A DNA stretch of 64,000 nucleotides, taken from Nematostella vectensis (taxonomy: Eukaryota > Cnidaria > Anthozoa > Actiniaria > Edwardsiidae). Location: contig NC_064037.1 of assembly GCF_932526225.1 (NCBI RefSeq), positions 13,839,703-13,903,702 of the forward strand. The letters are read 5' to 3'. Every line of letters begins with the position of its first letter. Position 1 is the stretch's first letter. The translations under genes were made by a program, and so were the position numbers. Below are positions 27,301-35,800 of the stretch, in pieces. Below the pieces are notes generated by a model. It was not told the DNA's origin, did not search any database, and worked only from the letters and a program-made list of their open reading frames with translations.

Positions 27301-28668
27301 GAGGCCCCTACAATAGCAATAACTAAATACACCTAATTTTAGCTCCAAAGCCAGCTACTTGAAGAAGACCAATCACGCTGCCAAGTTATGCTCCTACTCA
27401 ATGGTGAGTCACACAAAGCATCTACTTCTATAAACTAATTTAAGCAAGCAACCAAGATATTTTCGATCAAATATTGTCAATAATTTATCGGTAGTTTCTC
27501 GGTGTTACGGGTTTGTCGATCTGTCAGTCGACAGGTCGACAAAATTTGTCAGTGATGATTTGTGATTGCTCTTTGCGGTGGTTATCTGCAGTGAAACAGG
27601 TTTGTCGATTTGTCAGTCGACAGGTTGACGAAATTTGTCAGCGCTCTGTGCGATTGTTATGTGCCTTCAAACGCGTTTGTTGATTTGTCAGTACCGACAA
27701 AGCTGACAAAACAAGACTCCATGTTTGTGCAATCTGGCGATAAACGGCGAGAGTAGTGATTTGTGTGGTGCTTTGAGAATTTGTCTGAGAACACCGATTT
27801 GGTGCTTTAGCTAGAGGTGATGGACGCCATCTTGGTGCTCTGTTACACCGAGAAACTACCAATTTATCTGACTTCATGCCTAGATTGTTATTTTGAAGTT
27901 TCTTTTTGAATAAGCTGTTGTATTTTCAATGATAAACAATAACAAAGCAGTGGTTGATCAATATTCTTTAAGCTTTATCTTCTATCTATCCCCACTTACA
28001 CTCTCTTTGAAACCATCAAATCTAAACTGAAGTCCACTCTTCAAGACAATCTTTAGCTCCTGCCCGCATGCTACTCTCAACCAGTGAGCTGACTCAATGT
28101 CGTCTTTACTGAACTGGTCAACACGACCAGTCTTACTGGCCTTGAACACAGCTCCACTTTTATGTAGCTTTAGTCTGCCTGAATTCTTAAGGAAAAGACA
28201 TGATATTAGTGTTGCCATGTTGCTTTACATGTATGCATAAGACCATCTAGGCCACCCCTCCCCAACCTAGGACTACTCAAACAGGGTATGGGGGGTATTT
28301 AGCTTGTTTTCCTTACGTGCTGGCCTCAACAGCCACATGAAAGGCTAGTTTTTTTTTTAATTTCTTGTCAGTTAACTTATCTGAAGACAATACAAATCTA
28401 CACTTGTTTTGTTCCTGCTACATATGTGTATTGTTAAAATCAATTTGACGTTGATCACTGATTAAACCATTCCAGGCGCTCGTTTCTGAAAGACTTTTTT
28501 AACAAGTAACAGCAATCATTTGTGAAATCACGAATTCGTTTGTCATTCAGTCACATGGACCATGACAACACATTTGACTAAAGCGCGATTATTTATCAAT
28601 TTAAAACTTACCAAAGCACCGCGAACCAGCAGTGACACTTCGTTATACTCCAAACCCTCCGAAGCCAT
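12316..28668 (-). CDS. SSRP1: SSRP1, HMG-box subunit of the FACT histone chaperone (complete)
   Basis: Eighteen exons on the minus strand: 28612-28668, 28000-28185, 27098-27203, 25067-25147, 24595-24710, 23688-23782, 23407-23536, 22537-22640, 21918-22046, 17836-18066, 17147-17213, 16935-17076, 16287-16347, 15746-15887, 14733-14933, 14373-14464, 13285-13447, 12316-12435. They sum to 2223 bases, 740 residues plus stop, close to the 709 of human SSRP1. Order: N-terminal dimerisation/PH region ([38 protein letters not shown]), middle tandem-PH region (residues about 183-430; [20 protein letters not shown]), acidic linker ([17 protein letters not shown]), HMG box from about residue 567 ([20 protein letters not shown]), and a Lys/Ser/Glu-rich tail ending GASDSD. 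With SPT16 it reorganises nucleosomes in the nucleus during transcription and replication. Intron 9 hosts a transposon; exons are intact. Confidence 0.95.
12877..13088. repeat. Dispersed repeat family A, copy 1 (SSRP1 intron 17)
   Basis: About 210 bases beginning CAATCACGCCGCCATTTTA and ending near ACACTCTTTAAA, with ATCCATTTTCATCG, ATATCGCCAAT, GATTGT..TTTGAAGT and TGTATTTTCAAT inside. The same order of words recurs at 27369, 53310 and 63315. Probably a non-autonomous element; no clear terminal repeat. Confidence 0.75.
14133..14184. repeat. Perfect 18-bp hairpin in SSRP1 intron 16
   Basis: AAATTGTCTCGTTTCTCA at 14133-14150 is exactly complementary to 14167-14184, with a 16-base loop. It could be the remnant of a small foldback element or fold in the pre-mRNA. 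Nothing else shows a function. Confidence 0.8.
15540..15714. mobile_element. Foldback element, GGCCGTAGC family, next to SSRP1 exon 14
   Basis: Right end CTGCTACGGCTCTG matches the family end at 24374-24387. The interior holds GGGGGCATGTGCCCCCC, CCAGTAGGGGCGTGGC and a C17/A18 homopolymer run. It ends about 30 bases from the exon 14 donor. Confidence 0.6.
17700..17850 (-). repeat. Tandem copies of the SSRP1 exon 10 / intron 10 5' splice junction
   Basis: In gene sense the real junction reads TTCAGTAGTATTGAAAG then gtatgt (donor 17834-17835). Two further copies follow in the intron: TGTAGTACTGAAAG then gtaact (donor 17772-17773) and TTCAGTAGAATTGAAAG then gtaccg (donor 17717-17718). The sequence after copies two and three is also alike (AACATCTCTAAATGATTTAC versus AACAGCTCTGAATAATTTAC). 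Unit about 55-62 bp. Confidence 0.8.
18327..21631 (-). mobile_element. hAT-like DNA transposon, apparently full length, in SSRP1 intron 9
   Basis: 3305 bases bounded by exact 12-base inverted repeats CAGGGTTCCCAC (18327) and GTGGGAACCCTG (ending 21631). The flanks carry ATAAA on both sides (18322-18326 and 21632-21636), a 5-bp target duplication instead of the 8 bp usual for hAT. Both ends hold several direct TTCCCTGAC motifs, possible transposase-binding sites. One long ORF (18514-20922) reads in the same sense as SSRP1. Intact ORF and matching ends suggest a recent insertion. Confidence 0.88.
18514..20922 (-). CDS. hAT-like transposase, 802 residues, N-terminal zinc finger
   Basis: Single uninterrupted ORF inside the inverted-repeat element. 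N-terminus has a BED/U1-type finger: C31-x2-C34-x16-H51-x5-H57 ([17 protein letters not shown]). The middle has the hAT-like series [29 protein letters not shown] and FCGTRWLE, plausible parts of the RNase-H-like core. Near the C-terminus [18 protein letters not shown] matches the conserved hAT dimerisation segment; a Lys/Glu-rich coiled coil (about residues 700-802) closes the protein. It would cut and reinsert its own element in the nucleus. I did not pin down all catalytic acidic residues. Family assignment rests on the C-terminal motif and the CAGGG ends; subfamily is inference. Confidence 0.85.
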   Translation of the reverse strand: MSKRTVFNNLWLQDPLFPWVAQAQESTKARCKMCSVTFELGNMGKQALISHAKGKKHLRRVAPSTQQVSLNSFVTVQKQESEQNSSAAERTMTVPPPPVDLSQVASSSDSSKGTIKKYVTKDETLKAEVLWAIKVLMSHYSCNSSAGTDKLFSNMFPDSVIAKQFQCGATKCSYLICFGIAPFFHDELMKRLQEQGTMYVISFDESLNKVIQKEQMDLIVRFWDVQKNKVVSRYIDSQFLGHTRAADLLQSFKLGLQKLNPANLVQVSMDGPNVNWKFLEDLLEDREQTDPDLPKLINIGACGLHVVHGAFKYGATATGWRLDKLLRSLWYTFSDSPAKREDYEAISGSSMWPLRFCGTRWLEDLPVAERAVAIWPNIKKYVDEVSKLPKSKIPTSQSFKNLQAFVQDPLIVAKLEFFISIARILGPFLKKFQTDQPMVPFLTQDVQTILEAILSKFVKKSVLQEATTCAKLANIDVSKSDNLLPPRKVDVGFAAKMSVHKMESTKQATPLQILEFQNNCLEFLKQLSSKVMDRSPLKYKMARNLVSLNPIYMASNPEAATTRFSNVLQQLISHKMKSTHCCDIALQQYKAFLADVERYSKEDFKSYQSSDKALDVFLAEYFHQKPQYADLWQTVKMLLILSHGQSCVERGFSDNKDIVSNNMHQDTLVGFRRAHSGVKSLECPIEDSITTELLTSCKYASNRYRQSLAEKKSIEAKTHKESLKRKVEEDIKQAKKKKQKLETTATALLKEADDLATNAEMKGDFSILAKSNALRVKSKEKRKEIEKEEQNIDLLQKKLKSF
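22286..22439. mobile_element. Foldback element with GGCATAGCCAGGG ends (SSRP1 intron 8)
   Basis: GCATAGCCAGGGGGGTGG on the left pairs loosely with CCTCCTGTTAAAAATCCTGGCTACACCGC on the right. G- and C-rich runs sit near both ends. It resembles other short foldbacks of the window but is not an obvious copy of them. Confidence 0.5.
24219..24387. mobile_element. Foldback element, GGCCGTAGC family (SSRP1 intron 5)
   Basis: Left end CAGGGCCGTAGCAAGCC, right end CCTGCTATGGCTCTG. The interior carries GGGGGGGGCACAATACAGAAAC and AAAATATTGGGG, shared with 32345-32466. It abuts another element at 24393. Confidence 0.65.
24393..24577. mobile_element. Degraded copy of the CAGTCGTTTGACAAAAGG TA-element
   Basis: Shares TTTGACAA, GAAGCCTGCAT, TTCAGTGGTTTTT, ACCCATGCTTACATGCGG and ACCTTTTGTCAAATGACTG with the intact copy at 59605-60089, but much of the middle is missing. 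It ends 17 bases from SSRP1 exon 5. Confidence 0.7.
25294..26292. mobile_element. TTAA-flanked element with CATTGACTCC ends (SSRP1 intron 3)
   Basis: TTAA (25294-25297) then CACATTGACTCC; the other end reads GGAGTCAATGGG then TTAA (26289-26292). The TTAA on both sides is the target site expected of piggyBac-type elements. About 1 kb; the ORF at 25431-25847 has no recognisable domain, so it looks non-autonomous. End fragments recur at 4610 and 62315. Confidence 0.75.
26761..27066. mobile_element. Foldback MITE beside SSRP1 exon 3
   Basis: Long imperfect inverted arms: ACCTATTTCAAAAAAGGTTG..GTCAGTGCAAATGGCGAATG on the left and CATTTCGCACTGACAACG..TTTTTTGAAATAGGT on the right. Arms are about 75 bases. 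It stops about 30 bases from the exon 3 donor. Target duplication not clear (ATATA-like on both sides). Confidence 0.75.
27369..27975. repeat. Dispersed repeat family A, copy 2, split by an insertion
   Basis: Family A words (CCAATCACGC, ATATTTTCGATCAAATAT, then after a gap TAGATTGTTATTTTGAAGT and TGTATTTTCAATGATAAACA) are interrupted by the 371-base element at 27490-27860. Removing that insert restores a normal-length copy. Confidence 0.75.
27490..27860. mobile_element. Nested MITE with perfect 8-bp target duplication
   Basis: Ends GGTAGTTTCTCGGTGT and ACACCGAGAAACTACC are inverted repeats. AATTTATC stands immediately on both sides (27482-27489, 27861-27868), a perfect 8-bp duplication as made by hAT or P-type transposases. 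The inside repeats TTTGTCGATTTGTCAGTCGA three times in degraded form. No coding capacity. Confidence 0.88.
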
Positions 28669-29314
28669 AGCATCAATTCCTTGGCTCAGACTTTATTCGA
28701 TCGCTAAGGGCACCAATAGTTTTGTACAAGTTCGTGTTGGATTCAAAATGGCGGATGAAACTTTGATTCCGCGGTCGCGTGCTTGGGACTAGTCACCGAT
28801 TGGCTGATCCGGAAAAGCGGGAGATTTTCGCGCGAAAAAGAAAATGGATCGAAGCAAAAAGAAAAACAACCGGAAAACAAATGATAAATTCCTGAGGGAA
28901 TTTGATATTTAACTCACAGTCCCAGATTTCTTTTACTAAGGTAAGTACAGCAATGAAGCAATAATTAGTTCTCACCTACCATTTTCGTCGAAATGACATG
29001 TCAAACCGAGAAATTGCGGATAGATTAAGTTAAGCTTTAAGTTACTTTTTATAAGCATTTTCATATTTTCAGCTTCCTTATTATTGCAAAAGAAGGCCAT
29101 ATTCAGCTTCAGCACACAAAAGAGCCTCTTCTCTGACTCTTTTATTTTGACCGGAAACTACTTTTGATTGTCGGTGAAATGCGATCGCCTCGATGCTTCA
29201 GATGAGCTGGTGTGAAATTCTACACCCATCCGGCCCAGGGATCAAAACCCCTCCTAAAGATTACAGTGGCATTCGGCGAGGAATCTCTGCACGGCTGTCT
29301 ACCGCATCGCAGCC
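28669..29314. promoter_or_regulatory. Head-to-head promoter region, SSRP1 / laminin alpha
   Basis: Only 646 bases separate the SSRP1 start codon (minus) from the laminin start codon (plus). An inverted CCAAT (ATTGG, 28799-28803) and a palindromic E2F-like site lie within 175 bases of SSRP1, fitting a growth-linked gene. No TATA box is evident for either gene. Confidence 0.6.
28825..28838. promoter_or_regulatory. Palindromic E2F-like site
   Basis: TTTTCGCGCGAAAA, a perfect palindrome with the TTTCGCGC core of E2F sites, 157 bases upstream of the SSRP1 ATG. E2F control of SSRP1 here is inference. Confidence 0.55.
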
Positions 29315-32300
29315 ATGAGAGGGCTAAGATCTCTAGCGATTCCTGTTCTTCTAGCGCTTGCGATAGCTCCTTATTCCACCTATGGACAAGCTTTGCTACC
29401 CCCTTCTATCAATATCGCACAAAGCAAGCAAATCACTGCGACTTCGACATGTGGTGAAGGACCGGGCGTAGACAAAGATGGCGAGTTGTTCTGTGAATTG
29501 GCCTCTGTGCCAGGCAAATTCGGTATTAAGGGGCAAAAATGTGATCGATGTGTTCCCAGTAATAGTCTGAAAGATCATTCCATACAGTATGCTATTGATG
29601 GAACAGAGAAATTCTGGATGTCTCCCCCGCTTTCACGTGGGCTGACCTACCAGAAAGTCAACATTACCATCAACCTTGGACAGGTAAAGGGACGATTATA
29701 TATAATCTTGCTATATTAGGCTACCCTTCTGTCGTGGAGGTTTTTGATTAGAGCAGCATAAATCAGAAATAAACTAGTTTGTTTTTATAGGGTATCAGTT
29801 CGTTTAGGAGGAATTCCTTCTCTCATCGGCTCGCTTCCGCGCGAAGCCGTAACGATTTTGTGAAATCGGTTTTTATTCTAAGTAACTTTCTTCATTTTAT
29901 AATGCAAGCTCTTTCGTGAATATCTCGATGAGATCGTTGGTCCCATTTTGCCTCGGTTGCGTGAGTCTTTTATGCATTTGCAGATTCGTGTAGCTTGGAA
30001 ATCTTTGAGCGTTTTTTTTGTCACGACCTTTCGCGTGACGGCGGGACTGTTCGACTGTTGCACGACAAAAATTCTGGACGATACGCAAAGCATATGTTTC
30101 GAGCTAATCCGAAGTTGAAGCGTGGACTTATCCTGTTCAGCTTTTTCATAGCCAAATGAGCATGGATTGTATTGTAAGTTATAATTCTAATACAAATTCA
30201 AGATGCCTGCAAAGTCGATGCTAAAGGAATGGAATGTGTAGAATGTTGCAAGTTGTCGTTGAATGGCTTTTGCATGCGACCGCTCGCTGCTTGCAATATT
30301 TAGCTAAAGTATAGATTTCTAACAACATGTGAAATTCAAGACTGTGTCTAAACTCACGGAAAAGCAGGATTGAAAGAACAAGTTCATAATAGAGATTAAA
30401 CTTTTTAGATGAAGTAAATACTGATAAAGGCTGCAAGAATTTTGTAGAGGCACACTGTTCGCACCGTGTAAAAACTCTATTTTTAGCGTTTTATGAACTC
30501 TTAAACTCTTTCGTTTGCGATGACATCTAAAGGCACTTAAAATTAACATCTGAAAAAAAAAAAAGGCTTTAGGAAAGCAATTTAGAGTCTCTTGTTTTCC
30601 AGGGTAAAAGGGAAAAACAATGAACTTCAAAATAAAGTCAAAACATCACATATTTTCTATAATATTTTTTAGGATGCTGGATCTCTTATTTTGATTTTGG
30701 AAATAATAGCGAACCCCACTGCATCTCTTCCTCCCCTTGCCTCACAAATTATACATAAACATGCTTGCTCAAATAGCAGTTTTCAGTTGAGAGAAACATT
30801 TCTGATTTCCTCTTCAGGAGTACCAAGTTGCATATGTGATTGTCAAGACTGGTAATGCACCACGACCAGGTATTTGGGCTTTGGAAAGATCTTTGGATGG
30901 GCGAACATACACGCCTTGGCAGTACTTTGCAACTTCACCAAGCGAATGCCAGCAGTACTTTGGAATCAGTCATCTTTTGTCAATCACAAGGGATGATTCA
31001 GTCATCTGCACAACTGAGTACTCCAATATTCCACCATTTGAGAATGGAGAGGTAAAAATAACTACATGAAAACATGGAGGGAATCTGTTTTGTTATCTAA
31101 ATAACTGATAAGTTAAGTTATATTGCAACAAACATAAAGGGTCTGAACAACAAAGTGATTTAGTTTGTCTTTTGAGTTAACTTCAACCATATTTTAGCAG
31201 TTTATTGGGTATAGAAATGAATGGTAGAAAACAATGCTTGAAAACTGCAAATTTACATTCTGTGGTAATGAGCATGGTTACTTAAAGCAAAATGTTAACC
31301 ATGAATCCTCTCTTTCAGATTCATATTTCTTTAGTTACTGGTAGACCAGGAGCAACAAACTTCTCGTACAGTTCGGTCTTACAGGTGAGATAGCGTGGTT
31401 CATTAGAAAACAGTTTCATATCAATATAATATATTTTATACTCCTGCTAAATATTGCATGTTTCATACTCTATATTATATACTCCCGAATACAATACACA
31501 AAAAAACTGGTAATCGATTCTTCCAGTCTACCCTGAAGAAGTCTTATTAAAGGCGAAAATATGGCAGAGATGATAACCATGATAAGATAAATTGTACTGT
31601 ATTTATTCTTCTAGTTCATGAACACAGCAATTTTGGCGTTTGCATTTATTTATTTATATACTCCTGATTTATATTACATGTAGCGTATTTGATTAATACT
31701 CCTGATATATATATATATAATATGTTACATGTATCATAGGAATGGACAAGAGCATCTCACATACGCCTGCGCCTACTGAAGGTCAAGACCCTTCTTGCCG
31801 ACCTACTGCCTTTGGCCAACAAGGACCCTTCCGTTACAAGACGGGTATGTGCATAACACACTCTTTGACTTTTGTTTACTTTGTCTCTTCACAATAACAT
31901 GTCCCTATTCTCCCACAACCTTCCTCTCTTATATCAATGTCTGCTTTACCATGAACTATGGCTATGAACTCTGTATAGCAAAGGGTCATGTCCCTACTCT
32001 CCCACAACCTTCCTCTTTTATATCAATGTATGCTTTACCATGAACTATGGCTATGAACTCTGTATAGCAAAGGGTCATGTCCCTACTCTCCCACAACCTT
32101 CCTCTCTTATATCAATGTATGCTTTACCATGAACTATGGCTATGAACTCTGTATAGCAAAGGGTCATGTCCCTACTCTCCCACAACCTTCCTCTCTTATA
32201 TCAATGTATGCTTTACCATGAACTATGGCTATGAACTCTGTATAGCAAAGGGTCATGTCCCTAATCTCCCACAACCTTTCTCTCTTATATCAGTGTCTGC

Positions 32301-32833
32301 TTTACCATGAACTATGGCTATGAACTCTGTATAGCAAAGGGTCAGAGCAGTAGCAGGCCCTGAAATATTGGGGGGAGGGGGGCACAATACAGAAACATTA
32401 AAAAAATATTGGGGGCACAGTCACGCCCCTACTGGTCATTTGGGACACGTGCCCCACCCCTTGCTTTAAGAGTTTACTTAGAGATCATTTCCTGCCCTCC
32501 AGAGGTGCTCTGTTACAGTGATGAATGGGGGGATGTATCCATATGAAGTCATTACAAGAAATTATTATTTCAATGCAGTTTTCAATGCTCATTGGCTTTT
32601 TTTTCTTTTCTAGTACTATTACTCCATCAAGGATATATCAGTTGGCGCTATCTGCATGTGCAATGGTCACGCTGACGTGTGCATCCAGACAAACACAAGC
32701 ACCCCATCTCAACAAGATTTCAGATGTAACTGCAGACACAACACTTGTGGTACACGCTGTGAAAAATGCTGTGAAGGTTTTGTGCAGAAGAAGTGGCGGC
32801 CAGGCACCCCTGATAACCCTAATGCATGTGAAG
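29315..32833 (+). CDS. Laminin alpha exons 1-5: signal peptide, LN (domain VI), LE1
   Basis: Residues 1-24 are a hydrophobic signal peptide with likely cleavage after STYG. The LN domain runs to about residue 270: ATSTCGEG, the Cys-x2-Cys stretch GQKCDRC, then [29 protein letters not shown], and at the end [14 protein letters not shown] and [20 protein letters not shown], all hallmark LN segments used for laminin polymerisation. LE1 follows in exon 5 ([27 protein letters not shown]). Intron phases are 0, 0, 0, 0 and then 1. Intron 4 contains an 89-bp tandem array and a foldback. Confidence 0.92.
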
Positions 32834-35800
32834 GTAGGTGTTAGCAGGTTTTAATTTTAAGGTGATGTTGGGTGTCAACGTCCCCTTCCATTCCCTCCTA
32901 AAAATAAGTGCATATTTCAGAAAAAAATAAACCATTTTCTTGTAACATAAGCCAGAGTAGTCACTACTGAAATTTGTTTCAAAGTAGAAAAGGAGTGTAG
33001 AGGTGTGGCAAAGTCTTATTTTCTAGCTATTCTTATTATTTAGGCGTATATGTAGGTGTGGGGTAATACTGTAGGAATGCAAACCATCTCCTTTTGACTA
33101 AAAACAAGGCACTTAGACATCTTAGGCACTTGCAAATGAGATATATGCCTGTGTATAACCCCCCCATCACTACTCCCTTCTTGTACATCTTGGGTACCCT
33201 GATATTATCATCCACACAAGGTTTGGTTTTATAACATATTATAACATATAGTTAAGAAGGCAAACAAAAGGCTCTACGCTCTCCGGCTCCTTAAGAAATC
33301 TGGAGTACCGGTCCAGGATCTTGTTGCCATCTATTGTGTACTCATTAGATCTGTTGTGGAGTACGCAGGTCCAGTATGGGCTAACATAACAGGGTTCCTT
33401 GTCGACATTGTTGAGGGCATCCAAAAGAGGGCCCTCCGTATCGTTTTACCCCATCTACGATACAAGGAGGCCTTGGAAGCCAGCGGGCTCCAAAGTCTTG
33501 CTGACCGCAGGCGCGAGCTTTTTATCAGTCTCATGACCTCCGCTAAGGAGCTAGAACCCCTTCGATCTGTAATTACTGGAGGCGTAATTAATAATGTGCA
33601 TGGATACTCACTAAGATCCGGCAGTATGAATACCTACAAACATATTTCTGTAATTAAACGCTTTGGTGACTTTGTTACTTATCGATTTCTGTAATAGTAT
33701 AACGCTATATGTGCTGGCCCTTTGCCTTAATCCAGTCTGTAATACTGCCATGGCAATTGAATAAAACCCCTATCTATCTACCTATGTATAACAGATAAGA
33801 TAAATGCTTGCGAACCCCCTCCTCGGCAAGCCATGCCTACGCACCTAATGGTCTCATGCTTATATTGGTATTTTTTCCACAGCCTGTAACTGCCATGGCC
33901 ACTCAACCAAGTGTTACTATGATCCTACAGTCGCGGCTGCCAAGAGAAGTCTGGACCTGAATGGCAGATATGAGGGGGGAGGAGTGTGTGAAGATTGTCA
34001 ACACAATACAGCTGGCATCAACTGTGAGCGCTGCAAGCAGGGTTACTTCCGTCCTCGGGGTGTTGACAAGACATCACCTTTTGCATGCCGCGGTGAGTGG
34101 AGATGATGATGGTGATGGATATGATGATGATGATAATGATGATGATGTAAAATTAATGTTGCTATTGGTTTTAGTGGTTGTTCAAGATTGGTATAGATGC
34201 TTATAATTATAGAGATAATAGGAATTAAAAACAAAAATCATTTCGCCAGTGATTCCTATAATGGCTGTCCAAGAATGCCCTTTGGCAATGACATGGTGTT
34301 TTATCCTCTAGCATGTAACTGTGATCCCCAATACACCACTGGCCGGTGTTATGATGAAAATGGTGACTGTGAGTGCAAGCCACGCTATGGTGGTCCAAGG
34401 TGTGACAGGTGCCGGGAGGGCTTTTATGGATTCCCCAACTGCAGACGTAAGTCTTCTAAAACTACCATTGATATCAGGGCAACAAGGGTAAGTTACCTGG
34501 GAGATCTTAACAATCATACTGAACAATGCGCATGAGCAAGAGCTGGCATAGACACATTGGAAGCCACAAAGTCATTGAATGGCTATAAGCATTTTTGCAC
34601 CATTCCATTACAAACGCTGAAGTTAAAGCAATATAATAACAGTTGCTGCATCATATTAAAAATGTCAAATTTGATATATATCTTTTTCAGTTATGAGACA
34701 AGGCCACCCCACCACATCCCCCAACCCCCTCCTCCCCCCCCACACACACAGAGATTCTTTTAGCATGCTATTGTGCTGGAAGTCAATGTTCTAACGATGA
34801 ACTAATCTTGTCATGTCCTACATTCAGCTTGTGATTGTAACCCTGTCGGTACAACCGGCCAAGTCTGTGGTCCAACTGGTAACCGCTGTCCATGCAAACC
34901 CAACTACGGCGGCGCCAAGTGTGACCAGTGTGCTCCCGGTTACTATGGTTACCCCAACTGCAGACGTGAGTGACATAAGAAAAAACACATAAAGGCCTGT
35001 AAAGCCGTTTCCTGACCAATATTTCTTGCATCATCATAGCCAAAATAATTGTTCCATCAAACTTTTTCGCAGTTAAATATTTTTAGGAAAGTTTGATGTT
35101 GGTCTGAAAAGTTTTAAAATTGTTAGAAATTTCGGGACCAAATTGACACTTGGCATAGTCATTTCCTGATCAATATTTTTTGCATCATTGAGTCGAAATA
35201 GTCGTCCATCAAACATATTCGCAGTTTAGGAATGTTTGATGTCTGTCTGAAAAGTTTAAATTTTGTTTCAATCTCATAAAATCGCTAAAACATTTCGAGC
35301 GTGGACTGCATTGAACTTCCGGGACCAAACTGACACGTGACATAACATGCCTGCTGAATTGTGTTGTATTACCGCAGCCTGTAACTGTGATCGCGTGGGC
35401 TCATTCAGCACATTCTGCGACGCCGCATCCGGACAGTGCCAGTGTCGACAGACATTCCGTGGTCGGCAGTGCAACCAGTGTAACCGAGGCTTCTACAGCT
35501 TTCCAGAGTGCAAACGTAAGACTTTAGCTGGTGTTATGTTTGGAAGGTAGCATTAAGTCCCTGATACACACAACAAATGACCCAAGTAATAGATAACACT
35601 CACCAGGCGCGTACTCAGGATTGGCTGAGGGGGGGGGGATGCGCAGTCATACGTATCATATGGAAAAAGTATAGTATAGTATGAAGATTCCTTTGTAAGA
35701 AAGACCCACTTTTTGGCGGCAAAGAGAGGCGGGGTGCACTTGCACCTTGCGCACCCTTCTTTGTTCGCGCCTGCTCAAGGCAAGGCCAACGGGGGCCTGT

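Noticed and set aside
33356..33694. 112-codon plus-strand ORF as a host gene
   Set aside because: Its sequence is the end of a LINE reverse-transcriptase ORF and it continues upstream without a start codon.
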